Part shown: positions 25,393 through 33,767 of the stretch, one piece after another
How the letters are laid out: each line of letters starts with the position of its first letter
How positions within the stretch are numbered: position 1 is the first letter of the stretch
DNA from: RUG572 sp964386385
Lineage (GTDB): Bacteria > Verrucomicrobiota > Kiritimatiellia > RFP12 > UBA1067
Direction of reading: 5' to 3'
Length of the DNA stretch: 64,000 nt
NCBI GenBank assembly: GCA_964386385.1
Contig: CAYLRN010000008.1
Coordinates: 1 to 64,000, forward strand
Notes under the pieces: generated by a model
Database searches by the model: none
The model's input: the letters and a program-made list of their open reading frames with translations, nothing else
Told to the model about the DNA's origin: nothing
Translations under genes and position numbers: made by a program

Positions 25393-26190
25393 ATGAAAAT
25401 CTCGCTCATTACGGCCTGCTACAACGCAGAGAGGACAATCGGCGACGCGCTGGGGAGCGTGGCGCGCCAGAAAGGCGTCGCGGTCGAACTGATCGTCATG
25501 GACGGCGGTTCGACGGACGGCACGGTGGCGCAGGTAAGGGCGTTCGCCGAAGAGGTTCGCGGAAACGCCGCGCTGACGGTCGTATGGCGGAGCGAACGCG
25601 ACGCGGGGATGTACGATGCGCTCAACAAGGGCATTGCGATTGCGACAGGCGATGTCGTCGGGATTCTCAACGCAGACGACGTGCTAGCCGAGAACACGAC
25701 GCTCGCAGCGGTCGCCGGGGCGTTCGTGTCGGACGAGGTCGATGCGACGTATGGCGACATCCGCTTTGTGCGGGAACCGGGTGGACGGACGGTGCGCTAC
25801 TGCTCGGCAAAATGGTTTCGTCCCTGGATGTTCCGGTTCGCGGTCATGGTGCCGCATCCGAGTTTCTACTGCCGACGCGAACTGTTCAACCGGTTCGGCG
25901 GATATTCGCTCGACTATCGAATCTGCGCGGACTTCGAGCTGGTGATGAGGTATCTGTGGAAGCATCGTGTGCGGGTTCGCTACATTCCGCAGTGCCTTGT
26001 TGAAATGCGTCTCGGCGGCGTATCCACGGCGGGCTTCAGGAGCAACGTCGAAATCAATCGCGAAGACCTCCGCGCCCTGCGCGCGAACGGCTACCGGAGC
26101 GCATTGCCGCTCATCTACCTGAAGTACATATTCAAGATCTGGGGATTCGTGTTTCGGAGAAGTCGCGGTTGCCGCCGCGGCGCGAAATGA
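25393..26190 (+). CDS. Family 2 glycosyltransferase (WcaA-like)
   Basis: 265 residues. MKISLITACYNAERTIGDAL opens the GT-A fold; ELIVMDGGSTDGT is the nucleotide site; SERDAGMYDALNKGIAIATG and VVGILNADD (DxD) are diagnostic of the WcaA-type GT2 group. Ends with a basic, weakly hydrophobic tail. First gene of the second glycan cluster but separated from the next by a structured non-coding region. Donor unknown. Confidence 0.92.
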   Translation: MKISLITACYNAERTIGDALGSVARQKGVAVELIVMDGGSTDGTVAQVRAFAEEVRGNAALTVVWRSERDAGMYDALNKGIAIATGDVVGILNADDVLAENTTLAAVAGAFVSDEVDATYGDIRFVREPGGRTVRYCSAKWFRPWMFRFAVMVPHPSFYCRRELFNRFGGYSLDYRICADFELVMRYLWKHRVRVRYIPQCLVEMRLGGVSTAGFRSNVEINREDLRALRANGYRSALPLIYLKYIFKIWGFVFRRSRGCRRGAK

Positions 26191-26228
26191 CCTGAAGTCT
26201 GCTTTCTTCATGGGCTTTGAAATGCCCC

Positions 26229-26251
26229 TTCCCCCTCACGCGGAGGGGGAA
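26229..26251 (+). terminator. Terminator-like hairpin after the GT2 gene
   Basis: Perfect 9-base stem TTCCCCCTC / GAGGGGGAA with a 5-base loop, followed only by TTG. The weak T run makes termination uncertain; it also lies just upstream of the next -10 box. Confidence 0.45.
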
Positions 26252-26254
26252 TTG

Positions 26255-26263
26255 TGGTATAAT
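26255..26263 (+). promoter_or_regulatory. Extended -10 promoter of the structured RNA region
   Basis: TGGTATAAT, predicted to start a transcript near 26270, the first base of the hairpin-rich stretch. Confidence 0.7.
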
Positions 26264-26555
26264 GATGCCAATTTCCGCATGGTTGCGGAAAGCGGTCTTT
26301 GATATCGGCGGCGAGGCGCCCCGCAGGGCAATTTCGCCGCCAACAACCAAATGTGCGCAAGCGCATTTTTTGCTTCCAACGAAAACTGGTAATTTTCACT
26401 TCACGAAGCGAAGGATGTGGCTGCGCAGGCTCGCATACCGGGGGCGTTTTGTCCCCGCCCAAGGTATGCCCGCTCTGCGTGCCCGTTCAAGATATTTCGT
26501 GAAGGGTATGCCAGTGCCTCGTTGGAGATATCTCGAACGAGGCACGCATTTTTCA
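26264..26555 (+). ncRNA. Putative structured leader RNA or small RNA
   Basis: From the promoter at 26255 to the T-run hairpin near 26514-26553 the sequence folds almost continuously: TTTCCGCA/TGCGGAAA (26272-26291), GGCGGCGA/TCGCCGCC (26307-26341) with an inner GCCC/GGGC, then a rod-like arm 26399-26504 closed by CTTCACGAA/TTCGTGAAG, continued by CGCAG/CTGCG and GCATACC/GGTATGC and capped by GGGCG/CGCCC. A second GGTATGCC at 26505-26512 can compete for the GCATACC arm, a switch-like choice placed right before the terminator. No known riboswitch, RNase P, tmRNA, SRP or 6S signature was recognised. It may attenuate the polysaccharide genes or be a separate ~285-nt RNA. Confidence 0.5.
26514..26553 (+). 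terminator. Rho-independent terminator, long palindrome plus T run
   Basis: Sixteen-base arms GTGCCTCGTTGGAGAT / ATCTCGAACGAGGCAC with a single mismatch (26514-26545), followed by GCA and five Ts (26549-26553). It would end or attenuate the transcript from 26270 about 180 bases before the polymerase gene. Confidence 0.7.
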
Positions 26556-26735
26556 TGCCGCTGAATTGCGTTGCCGTCTCATGACAGGTGCGGCAGAGAA
26601 AAGACAGACGCGAAAAATGGTGGAACGGCAGAACTGGAAGATGGCGGAATGCGCCTGCGAAAAGGCGGATTGCCATGCGCATGAAATTGCCGCGAATGAA
26701 TGCCTGGGGCGTGTGTGCGCTGATGGAGGCGTGGC
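26556..26735. other. Spacer before the polymerase gene
   Basis: About 180 bases without an obvious promoter, gene or hairpin apart from the ribosome site GATGGAGG (26722-26729). Expression of the next gene may therefore depend on readthrough of the terminator. Confidence 0.4.
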
Positions 26736-28208
26736 GTGAAGACGTCGACTGCGGACATTTGGTTCTTTTTGGCAGTTCTTGTCTTTGTGCTGGCCTGCGC
26801 CGTTCCTCCGTTGGGGATGGTGATTCAGTTTGCCATGATAGCGGTTCTGGTTGCCAAATGCGATGTCAAGACGCTTCCGGCGTTGATGGTGCTTGTCCTC
26901 GGGAAAGGCAATCTGCCTTCTGAGATCGGACCGTGGGCGATGCGGCTGGGTGTGACGCTTACGCCTGGCGCCTGGCTGTCTTTCCTGGCCTTTTTCCTGT
27001 CGTTCTGGAATCTGGTCCGCGGTCGATACGACCGAAAGTCGACGTGGTTCGGCTGGTTCTGGATTGCCGCGCTGATTCCTGCTCTCGTCATGTCGCTTTC
27101 GGCCAAGATGCACAGGCTCACTGGCATCTGGAGCTACCCGGTCATGGATTTTCTCGTGCCGTCGCTGTATTTCTGGGCGTTGTCCATGGCAAGGACATAC
27201 GAGGATGGGAAGGACTATCTGGTTTCACGCTTTGCCGTCCTTCTATGCGCGGAGAATATTCTTGCCCTGCTGCAGATGGTCAAGATATTCTCTTTCATCA
27301 ACATGAGCCTGATGTTCTGCATCGGCATCTGCCTCTTCAAGATGCACAGGCCAAAGGCGACTGTCACGAAACTGTGCGGGTGGATTGGCAGTCTGTTTGC
27401 CGGCGTCCTTCTGGTTTTTGGACGGGCCATGCTTTTGGCCGCAGAGGACAAGGAAGTGGGGGCGAGCGACGAATACGGCTCGACGTTCACGACAATGGCG
27501 ATGGTCGCCCTTGCGCTTTATCTTGCGATGACGATTGGGCGGCGTTCCTCAAGGCTTCTACTGCGAAAGCTTCCCATTCTCATGACATGTGTCAACGTCT
27601 GCTTCGTTGCGTTTGTCTTGACTACACAGTCCGGCAAGAACGGCGTCGACGTGGAATGGAAGGCGTCGTTCGACACTTTTTCCGAGCGCCTGAAGCACAA
27701 GTTGTGGGGCGATCGGGCAACGGTCTGGCAGATGGGCTGGGAGGAGATGAAGGAGCCGCCATACGTCTTTCGAGATCTGCGGCAGTTCTGGGCGCCGGTC
27801 AACCAGGGGAACTACAAGGGAATGGGACTGAAACTGCTTCCGCACAACCAGTTCATCACGCTGCTTTCACGGGACGGGTGGTGGCTGGGCGGCGTCCTTT
27901 CGATTTTCATCGTCGTGATATGGGCACGGGCGATGAAGGCGACGACGTTCTGTCTCCACGACAGGATTCTCACGATCGTGCTGATTCCCACGGGACTGTC
28001 CATATTCTTCGTGGTCGGCGTTACCGGACAATCGGTTGTGGCAGGAGACCTGTGGGGCAATGCGATGGCGACGATCGTCTTCCCCGGAATCGTCTACGGA
28101 CAGTGGCTTGAGAAAGTCAGGCTTATGCGAATGGGGTGGCGTCCGCCGTTTGGCAGATTGCCGCCGCAGACGGTCAGAGGAGGTTTCCATGCGTATCGGC
28201 CGGCTTAG
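26736..28208 (+). CDS. O-antigen polymerase/ligase-like membrane protein (Wzy_C type)
   Basis: 490 residues with about eleven membrane helices and no large soluble domain before the last third. The periplasmic loop near residues 320-380 (KLWGDRATVWQMGWEEMKE, then LLPHNQFITLLSRDGWW) carries the R...W and HN pairs typical of the Wzy_C/WaaL O-antigen ligase fold. Such enzymes polymerise or ligate lipid-linked glycan repeats at the outer face of the inner membrane. Begins with GTG after GATGGAGG. The C-terminus is cytosolic and basic. Polymerase versus ligase cannot be told from sequence. Confidence 0.82.
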   Translation: MKTSTADIWFFLAVLVFVLACAVPPLGMVIQFAMIAVLVAKCDVKTLPALMVLVLGKGNLPSEIGPWAMRLGVTLTPGAWLSFLAFFLSFWNLVRGRYDRKSTWFGWFWIAALIPALVMSLSAKMHRLTGIWSYPVMDFLVPSLYFWALSMARTYEDGKDYLVSRFAVLLCAENILALLQMVKIFSFINMSLMFCIGICLFKMHRPKATVTKLCGWIGSLFAGVLLVFGRAMLLAAEDKEVGASDEYGSTFTTMAMVALALYLAMTIGRRSSRLLLRKLPILMTCVNVCFVAFVLTTQSGKNGVDVEWKASFDTFSERLKHKLWGDRATVWQMGWEEMKEPPYVFRDLRQFWAPVNQGNYKGMGLKLLPHNQFITLLSRDGWWLGGVLSIFIVVIWARAMKATTFCLHDRILTIVLIPTGLSIFFVVGVTGQSVVAGDLWGNAMATIVFPGIVYGQWLEKVRLMRMGWRPPFGRLPPQTVRGGFHAYRPA

Positions 28209-28287
28209 TCTGCCGTCTGTCATGCCATGTTGACGAACGGGGGACTGACAATTCAATTCGTACATCGTAAGTCGAGATTGAAAGGTG

Positions 28288-29433
28288 ATGAACGTACTCT
28301 ATATCGGTCCGTGCGACAGCGAATGGGCGCAGATGAACCGGCCGGTCAACATGGCGGCGGCGAAGTGGGGGCGCGGATTTGCGCAGGCGTTGTCAAGCCG
28401 CTGCCGCCTGACGGCGCTGACGCATACGCATGAACGGCAATGGCCGGCCGGCAGCGTTCTGTGGCGCGGACACGATGCGCGTCTCTATTCGGCGGGATTG
28501 GACGTGGTTTCAATTTCCTATCCATGCGTCCGCCGGGTTCGCGAGTGGTGGTGGGGCATGTTCTATGCGCGCACTGCAATCGAACTCATCCGCGCGCGGC
28601 GTATCGATGCCGTTTTCATCTACAACTGCCATGAACGATGGCGGGTGTCCGTGCTGGAGGCGATCCGGCGTGAATTTGGCGGAACGGTGAAGGTCTGCCC
28701 GATCGTCCTGGACGGCGACGATCCGCGAAAGGACGATTGGGCGTGGCTCAAGCGCGCGGCACGTGTGTCGGACGGTTTCGTCACGCTTTCGTGGTGGGTT
28801 CATTGCCGCATGGCGGAACAATGCGGACGTCCGTCCTTCCATCTTGATGGCGGAGCGGATGGATGGCAGGGGCGTCCTCCATCTGATTCGCATTCCAAAA
28901 CGCTTGTGTACACGGGGCTGCTGGACGTCTGGCACGGGGCCGATTTTCTTTGTGCGCTCGTCGACCGTTTTGTCAAGGGCGACGTTCGGCTGGTCTTTTG
29001 CGGAAAGGACTCCGATGGCGCGTTCACGCGCCGCATCCGCGGAAATCCGAACGTCGACTTGCGCGGCTTCGTGTCAGAGGAGGAGTTGCGCGAAGTCTGC
29101 AACAATGCGGACGTTCTGCTGAACGTGCGGAATCCGAACCATCCCGACAACGTCCTGAACTGTCCGAGCAAGGTCGGACAGTACCTCAGTTTCGGACGCG
29201 CCGTCGCAAGCGTTCCCCTGCCGTCGCTTGCGCCATGCTATGCGGAGGTCGTCCATTTCCCCAAGGACGACACGGTCGATTCGTTCTGCGAACTCCTTGA
29301 CGGACTTCTCTCGCGCGAATGGGCGCAGAAAATGGAGGAATACGTCCGGATCAAGGAATGGTTCGGGCGGCATAAGCGGTGGGACGTCCTGATAGACGGA
29401 CTGCTGTCCTGGGCGGAAGGGGGAGTGCGATGA
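28288..29433 (+). CDS. Group 1 (GT4) glycosyltransferase
   Basis: 381 residues (382 if the GTG at 28285 is used). The N-terminus MNVLYIGPCDSEWAQMNRPV resembles glycosyltransferases with a loose N-domain; the C-domain shows KTLVYTGLLDVWHGADFL, VRLVFCGKDSDGAFT, VDLRGFVSEEELREV and a nucleotide-site stretch ADVLLNVRNPNHPD, then NCPSKVGQYLSFGRAV. The ribosome site is weak (AAAGG only 2-3 bases away). The usual EX7E glutamates are not clear, so it may be an unusual member. Confidence 0.78.
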   Translation: MNVLYIGPCDSEWAQMNRPVNMAAAKWGRGFAQALSSRCRLTALTHTHERQWPAGSVLWRGHDARLYSAGLDVVSISYPCVRRVREWWWGMFYARTAIELIRARRIDAVFIYNCHERWRVSVLEAIRREFGGTVKVCPIVLDGDDPRKDDWAWLKRAARVSDGFVTLSWWVHCRMAEQCGRPSFHLDGGADGWQGRPPSDSHSKTLVYTGLLDVWHGADFLCALVDRFVKGDVRLVFCGKDSDGAFTRRIRGNPNVDLRGFVSEEELREVCNNADVLLNVRNPNHPDNVLNCPSKVGQYLSFGRAVASVPLPSLAPCYAEVVHFPKDDTVDSFCELLDGLLSREWAQKMEEYVRIKEWFGRHKRWDVLIDGLLSWAEGGVR

Positions 29434-30554
29434 AACTCCTTGTCTTTCACCCGGCGCTGGCGCCATACCGCGTGGACTTCTTCAACGAACTGAATCGCCA
29501 TTTCGACGTCGAACTGGCGCTCATGGACGACAATCTGCGCGACCAGCGGTTCGACCAGCCGTCCCTGCTGTCCCATGTTAAATGCAGGGTTTCGCACTTG
29601 CGCAGGGGCTTTCGTGTCCGTTCGCGGTACGTGCGCCTTGGAGTGCTGTCATGTGTGCGGCGCACAAGGCCGGACGTCGTCGTCTCCTACGAATGCAGTC
29701 CGACGACGCTCTTTTTCGTGCTGCTGCGCATTTTCCGCATTCTGCGTTGTCCCCTTTGGACGATGACCGACGACAACGAGCGGATGATTGCGTCCGGACG
29801 CGGACTGCACGCATTCTGCCTCCGCGTCATTCTCCGCCATGTCGATGGCGTCGTCGTCACGAACGATGCTGCGGCGACGCAGCTGCGCCACCTTGCGGGA
29901 CGTCCGTCCCTGCGTACGGCGGTCGTGCCCATCATGCATGACGAAAAGGCGTTCCGCGCAAATGAAGCGGAACTTTTCGCTCAAGGGATGGCCTGGCGTT
30001 CGGCGCATCTGCGTTCTGACGAAAAGATGCTGCTCTACGTCGGGCGTTTTGCGGCGGTCAAGAATCTTTCGATGCTGCTTGACGCGGTGGCGAAACTCGT
30101 TGGAAAGCAGCCGTTCACGCTGGTTCTGGTCGGCGACGGCACGGAGTCCGAACGGCAGCATCTGCAAGGCAGAGTCCGCGAACTTGGAGTAGAACGCAAC
30201 GTCCTTTTCCCCGGTCGCTTCGAGGGCGACGGGCTCAAGAGGTTTTTCGCCGTCGCAGACCTCTTCGTGCTTCCAAGCAGCTTCGAGCCATATGGCGTCG
30301 TTGTCGGCGAGGCGTTGCAGTGGGGTGTGCCATGTGCAGTTTCCGAGGCGGTCGGCGCCAGCGTCTTGATTGAAAACGCTTCGCAGGGCGTGGTCTTCTC
30401 CCTGGCCGTTCCGGACATGGCGGAGAAAATCGGCCGCCTGCTTGAAAACGCGCAGTCCGTGCATCTGCGCCCGTCTCTGATTGGAGACCGCTTGGGTGAA
30501 GCCGTCGATGCGTTTGCGAATATGCTCAAGGGAAAAGAGGGAACTGGCAGATGA
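29430..30554 (+). CDS. Group 1 (GT4) glycosyltransferase
   Basis: 374 residues, GT-B. The start MKLLVFHPALAPYRVDFFNE (the APYR motif typical of this group) overlaps the previous stop. LLYVGRFAAVKNLSMLLDAV, LVLVGDGTESERQHLQ, NVLFPGRFEGDGLKRFF and SFEPYGVVVGEALQWGVPC (EX7E) are complete. Likely adds one sugar of the surface repeat. Ends with an ATGA overlap onto the next gene. Confidence 0.92.
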   Translation: MKLLVFHPALAPYRVDFFNELNRHFDVELALMDDNLRDQRFDQPSLLSHVKCRVSHLRRGFRVRSRYVRLGVLSCVRRTRPDVVVSYECSPTTLFFVLLRIFRILRCPLWTMTDDNERMIASGRGLHAFCLRVILRHVDGVVVTNDAAATQLRHLAGRPSLRTAVVPIMHDEKAFRANEAELFAQGMAWRSAHLRSDEKMLLYVGRFAAVKNLSMLLDAVAKLVGKQPFTLVLVGDGTESERQHLQGRVRELGVERNVLFPGRFEGDGLKRFFAVADLFVLPSSFEPYGVVVGEALQWGVPCAVSEAVGASVLIENASQGVVFSLAVPDMAEKIGRLLENAQSVHLRPSLIGDRLGEAVDAFANMLKGKEGTGR

Positions 30555-31825
30555 AACTCGTCGTGTCCTGCTATTCCTGTTCGCCGGGGCGCGGGTCAGA
30601 GCCGGGCATGGGGTGGAATTTCGTCCGCGCGCTGGCGAAAAGGCACGAACTGTGGGTGTTCGTGGAAGGACTTGAGTTCCGCAACGTCCTGACGGACTAC
30701 GTCGCTTCGCATCCCGACGAGATGCGGAGCGTCCATTTCATCTTCGTGGACAACCCGCCGCACCCGGTCCTGCGCCGGATGTGGCCGCCGAGCTTCTACT
30801 GGTTCTACAGGGCCTGGCACAGGCGGGCGTTCAGGCTTGCGCGCGAACTGCACGGACGCATGCATTTCGACGCGGCCTACAAGTTGAACATGGTGACGTT
30901 CCGCGAACCCGGCTATCTGTGGAAACTCCCGATTCCATTCATCTGGGGTCCGGTCGGCGCGATGGGCGTGACGGACTGCCGTCTCTTCCCCCTGCTCGGC
31001 GGGCGAGGGGCATTGGAATTCTGCGCGCGCAACGCCATCAATCTCTGGCAGATGCACGTTCTGCGCCGCTCGCGCTTCGCCGCGCAAAAGGCGGCGCGGA
31101 CGCGGACGCTGATCGCGGCGACACGCGAAAACCGGGAGTGGATGCGCCGTCTATATGGCGTGGATTCGGAACTCGTCTGCGAAGTGGGGACTTGCGGCGA
31201 TTCCATGCGGAACGTGGTTCCGCCGCGCGGCGGCGGCGAACCCTTGAGGCTGGCATGGAGCGGGGTGTTCGAAACGCGAAAGGCGCTTCCGGTCCTCCTT
31301 CGGGCGCTGGCGCGGATGCGGGCTCGTGGAGACCTGGAAGGGCGGGCGATTCGTCTCGACGTGCTGGGCGACGGGCCTTGCCGGGAAAAATGGCGCGCGC
31401 TGTCAAGACGCCTGGGAGTGGATTCGCTCGTCGCATGGCATGGCTGGCTCAGCCGCGACGCCGCGGAGGCGGTCGTGCGCGGGGCGCACGTGTTCGTGAT
31501 GACGAGCGTCCACGACCTGACCTCCACCGTCCTCCTTGAGGCGCTTGGGGCGGGAGTCCCGGTCGTCTGCCTCGACCACTGCGGATTCTCCGACGTCGTG
31601 ACGGAGGGCTGCGGCGTCAAAGTCCCGGTCGCGCGGGCGGATTCGGTCGTCGACGCGTTCGCGGACGCCATCCGCGGGATGTTCGACGAGGGCCGGCGCC
31701 TGAAGATGTCTTCCGCCGCCATTGCCCGTGCGGAGGAACATTCGTGGACGCGGAAGTCCGAAACGCTTGATTCCATCGTCTCCCGCGTGGCAAACGAGAA
31801 TGTGGGGAAAGGTCTGCGAAAATGA
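30551..31825 (+). CDS. Group 1 (GT4) glycosyltransferase
   Basis: 424 residues. MKLVVSCYSCSPGRGSEPGMGWN is an unusual, Cys-containing opening shared by a subgroup that recognises glycan acceptors (SCSP..GSEPGvGW). The C-domain has LRLAWSGVFETRKALPVLLR, IRLDVLGDGPCREKWRALSR and VFVMTSVHDLTSTVLLEALG, where the usual first Glu position is occupied by D (HDLTSTVLLE), a noted deviation from EX7E. The stop overlaps the fucosyltransferase start. Confidence 0.9.
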   Translation: MKLVVSCYSCSPGRGSEPGMGWNFVRALAKRHELWVFVEGLEFRNVLTDYVASHPDEMRSVHFIFVDNPPHPVLRRMWPPSFYWFYRAWHRRAFRLARELHGRMHFDAAYKLNMVTFREPGYLWKLPIPFIWGPVGAMGVTDCRLFPLLGGRGALEFCARNAINLWQMHVLRRSRFAAQKAARTRTLIAATRENREWMRRLYGVDSELVCEVGTCGDSMRNVVPPRGGGEPLRLAWSGVFETRKALPVLLRALARMRARGDLEGRAIRLDVLGDGPCREKWRALSRRLGVDSLVAWHGWLSRDAAEAVVRGAHVFVMTSVHDLTSTVLLEALGAGVPVVCLDHCGFSDVVTEGCGVKVPVARADSVVDAFADAIRGMFDEGRRLKMSSAAIARAEEHSWTRKSETLDSIVSRVANENVGKGLRK

Positions 31826-32706
31826 AAACGGTTGTCGCATGTCTTCAGGGCGGGCTGGGCAACCAGTGCTTCATCTACGCGACGGCGCGGGCGCTGGCGT
31901 TGCGAACGGGCGCGGAGCTTGTGCTGGACTACGGCTATCTCATGGACGACAGGGTGTTCAGGCGCAAGCCCGCGCTGGATCCGTTCATGTGTCCGTTCGC
32001 GGTGGCTTCGCCAAGCCCCGGATTCGTTCGGTGGGCGAAGCGCGTCAGGAACGTCCTGCTGCGGAACCGTACGCGCCGCTTCGGCAGCCTCTGCATCGAC
32101 ATGCGTCCGCATTCGTTCGCGGAACTGCCGACGGATTTCAACGGCACACTGACGCTCGACGGCTACTGGCAGAGCGAAAGGTACTTCGCCGACGCCCGCG
32201 ACGTCCTGCTGTCGGACTTCCGCCTGAAGGACGAGGCGTGGATTGCGTACGATCCGGTTGCGCGGGAGATCGCCGCATCGCCCGATTCGGCGTTTCTCCA
32301 CGTGCGCAGTTACCGTGAGGTGCCGGGCCGTGAGGACGGCTCGCTCGCCTTGCGGATGGTCCCGTTCTATCGGGAGGCGATTCGGCGCTTGACGCAAATG
32401 GCGCCTGGCGTTCGCTTTTTCACGTTCAGCGACGACGTGGCGTTCGCGAAGGAACTCGTCGCGCCTTTTCTTGATGAAAACACGTTGTTCGTCGAACCTG
32501 TCGCGGGCGTCGACAATGCGCTGCGCGACTTTACGCTCATGCGGATGTGCCGCCACGGCATAGTCGCCGACAGCTCGTTCTCGTGGTGGGCGGGCTGGCT
32601 CGGCGAGCAGAAAAGGCTTGCGGGGGGAGAACGCGCATTGCGCCTCCATGTCGCCCGCGAGGTGCTGAACCGCGACTTCTGGCCGGAGAGGTGGGTTGCG
32701 GTATGA
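31822..32706 (+). CDS. GT11 alpha-1,2-fucosyltransferase
   Basis: 294 residues, the family length. GGLGNQCFIYATARALA, LTLDGYWQSERYFADA, FFTFSDDVAFAKELV and FTLMRMCRHGIVADSSFSWW match GT11 block by block. It would transfer L-fucose from GDP-fucose (made by gmd-fcl at 313-2260) to a galactose-type acceptor with inversion. One deviation: the usual HxRRGDY motif reads FLHVRSYREV, so the first Arg survives but the second Arg and the Asp are changed, perhaps shifting activity. ATGA overlaps on both sides place it inside the glycan operon. Confidence 0.88.
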   Translation: MKTVVACLQGGLGNQCFIYATARALALRTGAELVLDYGYLMDDRVFRRKPALDPFMCPFAVASPSPGFVRWAKRVRNVLLRNRTRRFGSLCIDMRPHSFAELPTDFNGTLTLDGYWQSERYFADARDVLLSDFRLKDEAWIAYDPVAREIAASPDSAFLHVRSYREVPGREDGSLALRMVPFYREAIRRLTQMAPGVRFFTFSDDVAFAKELVAPFLDENTLFVEPVAGVDNALRDFTLMRMCRHGIVADSSFSWWAGWLGEQKRLAGGERALRLHVAREVLNRDFWPERWVAV

Positions 32707-33758
32707 TGGTGGATGCACGGACAAGCGAGCGGATTCGCGCGCTGGGATTCCTTTTCGCGTGTCTCGTCGTGCCGATACACTGCACCTCGTTCGGCGAGGG
32801 GTCGGCGACGGGATGGGCGCGCATTATGCAGCTTGTCGGGACGAACACCGTTTCGTGTCTTGCCGTGCCGTGGTTTTTCGTTGTCAGCGGTTTCCTCCTG
32901 TTCGCAAAGGCCCCGGCGCCGTTCCGCGTCTCGTGGTGGCGGAAAGCCGTCGTCCGGCGCATGGCGACGCTGGGCGTTCCGTATTTGCTGTGGAACACGG
33001 TCTACTATGCGTTCAAGGTTGCGACCGGCAGGTACGGGTTTGACCTGACGCATTGCGCGGAGCAGATTACTGGATGGACGTTTTCGGGGACCTCCCCGGC
33101 CTGCGGACAGTTCTGGTACGTCAGATGCCTGTTCGTCTACGTCCTGTGCGCCCCCGCGTTCGCGTTGGCGATGGGCGGCAGGGTGCGAGGGCTGGTTGCG
33201 CTTGTCGCCCTGTCGGCGCTGCATCTTCTGGACGTTCCGGGGCTGTTTCACGGTTTTCAGCCGATGACCTGGAGTTACCTGCTTTATTTTGGCGCCGGCG
33301 TGTGGATTGCGCTTCACTGCGGTGCGTTCGCCGGCGCTCCCGCTGAATGTAGGTGCGTCCATTGTGGCGAACGGCTGAAGAGGGCGTGCGGGCTTGCCCT
33401 TGGCGCGTGTTTCCTTTTCTGCGCGGCTCAGGTCGTCTGCGAGAACGGGCGCATGTTCGTGAAGTTGATGGTCATTTCGGGCCTTCCCGTCGTGTGGCTG
33501 CTTTCGGAACGCATCGCCGTCGCCCTTGGCCCCCTTCGCGGACTTTGGCCGATGGCGTTCTTCGTCTACGCCGCGCACGTCATGTTCACGTCGGTCGCGC
33601 ACAAGGTCTGCCTCAGGGCTCTTTCTCCAGAGCTCTACCAGTCCGTCGGATATCTGGCGAAGGTCTTTGTCGGCATAGGCGGCAGCATCGCCCTGGGATG
33701 CGCGGCGAGGCGCTTCGCGAACCCCGTCTACAGGCTGCTTTGCGGCGGGAGGGGATGA
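32703..33758 (+). CDS. Acyltransferase 3 family membrane protein (OafA-like)
   Basis: 351 residues, about ten membrane helices. RIRALGFLFACLVVPIHC carries the conserved His near the first helix, and ACGQFWYVRCLFVYVLCAP the FWYVRxLxxY signature of acyltransferase 3. These enzymes O-acetylate or otherwise acylate surface polysaccharides using membrane-passed acetyl groups. The ATG at 32703 overlaps the fucosyltransferase stop; a longer frame upstream is antisense-like and not credible. Confidence 0.87.
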   Translation: MMVDARTSERIRALGFLFACLVVPIHCTSFGEGSATGWARIMQLVGTNTVSCLAVPWFFVVSGFLLFAKAPAPFRVSWWRKAVVRRMATLGVPYLLWNTVYYAFKVATGRYGFDLTHCAEQITGWTFSGTSPACGQFWYVRCLFVYVLCAPAFALAMGGRVRGLVALVALSALHLLDVPGLFHGFQPMTWSYLLYFGAGVWIALHCGAFAGAPAECRCVHCGERLKRACGLALGACFLFCAAQVVCENGRMFVKLMVISGLPVVWLLSERIAVALGPLRGLWPMAFFVYAAHVMFTSVAHKVCLRALSPELYQSVGYLAKVFVGIGGSIALGCAARRFANPVYRLLCGGRG

Positions 33759-33767
33759 CGGACGCAA

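Noticed and set aside
26264..26555. Known RNA family such as RNase P, tmRNA, SRP RNA, 6S, TPP, SAM or cobalamin riboswitch
   Set aside because: The core consensus strings of these families were not found; left as an unknown structured RNA.
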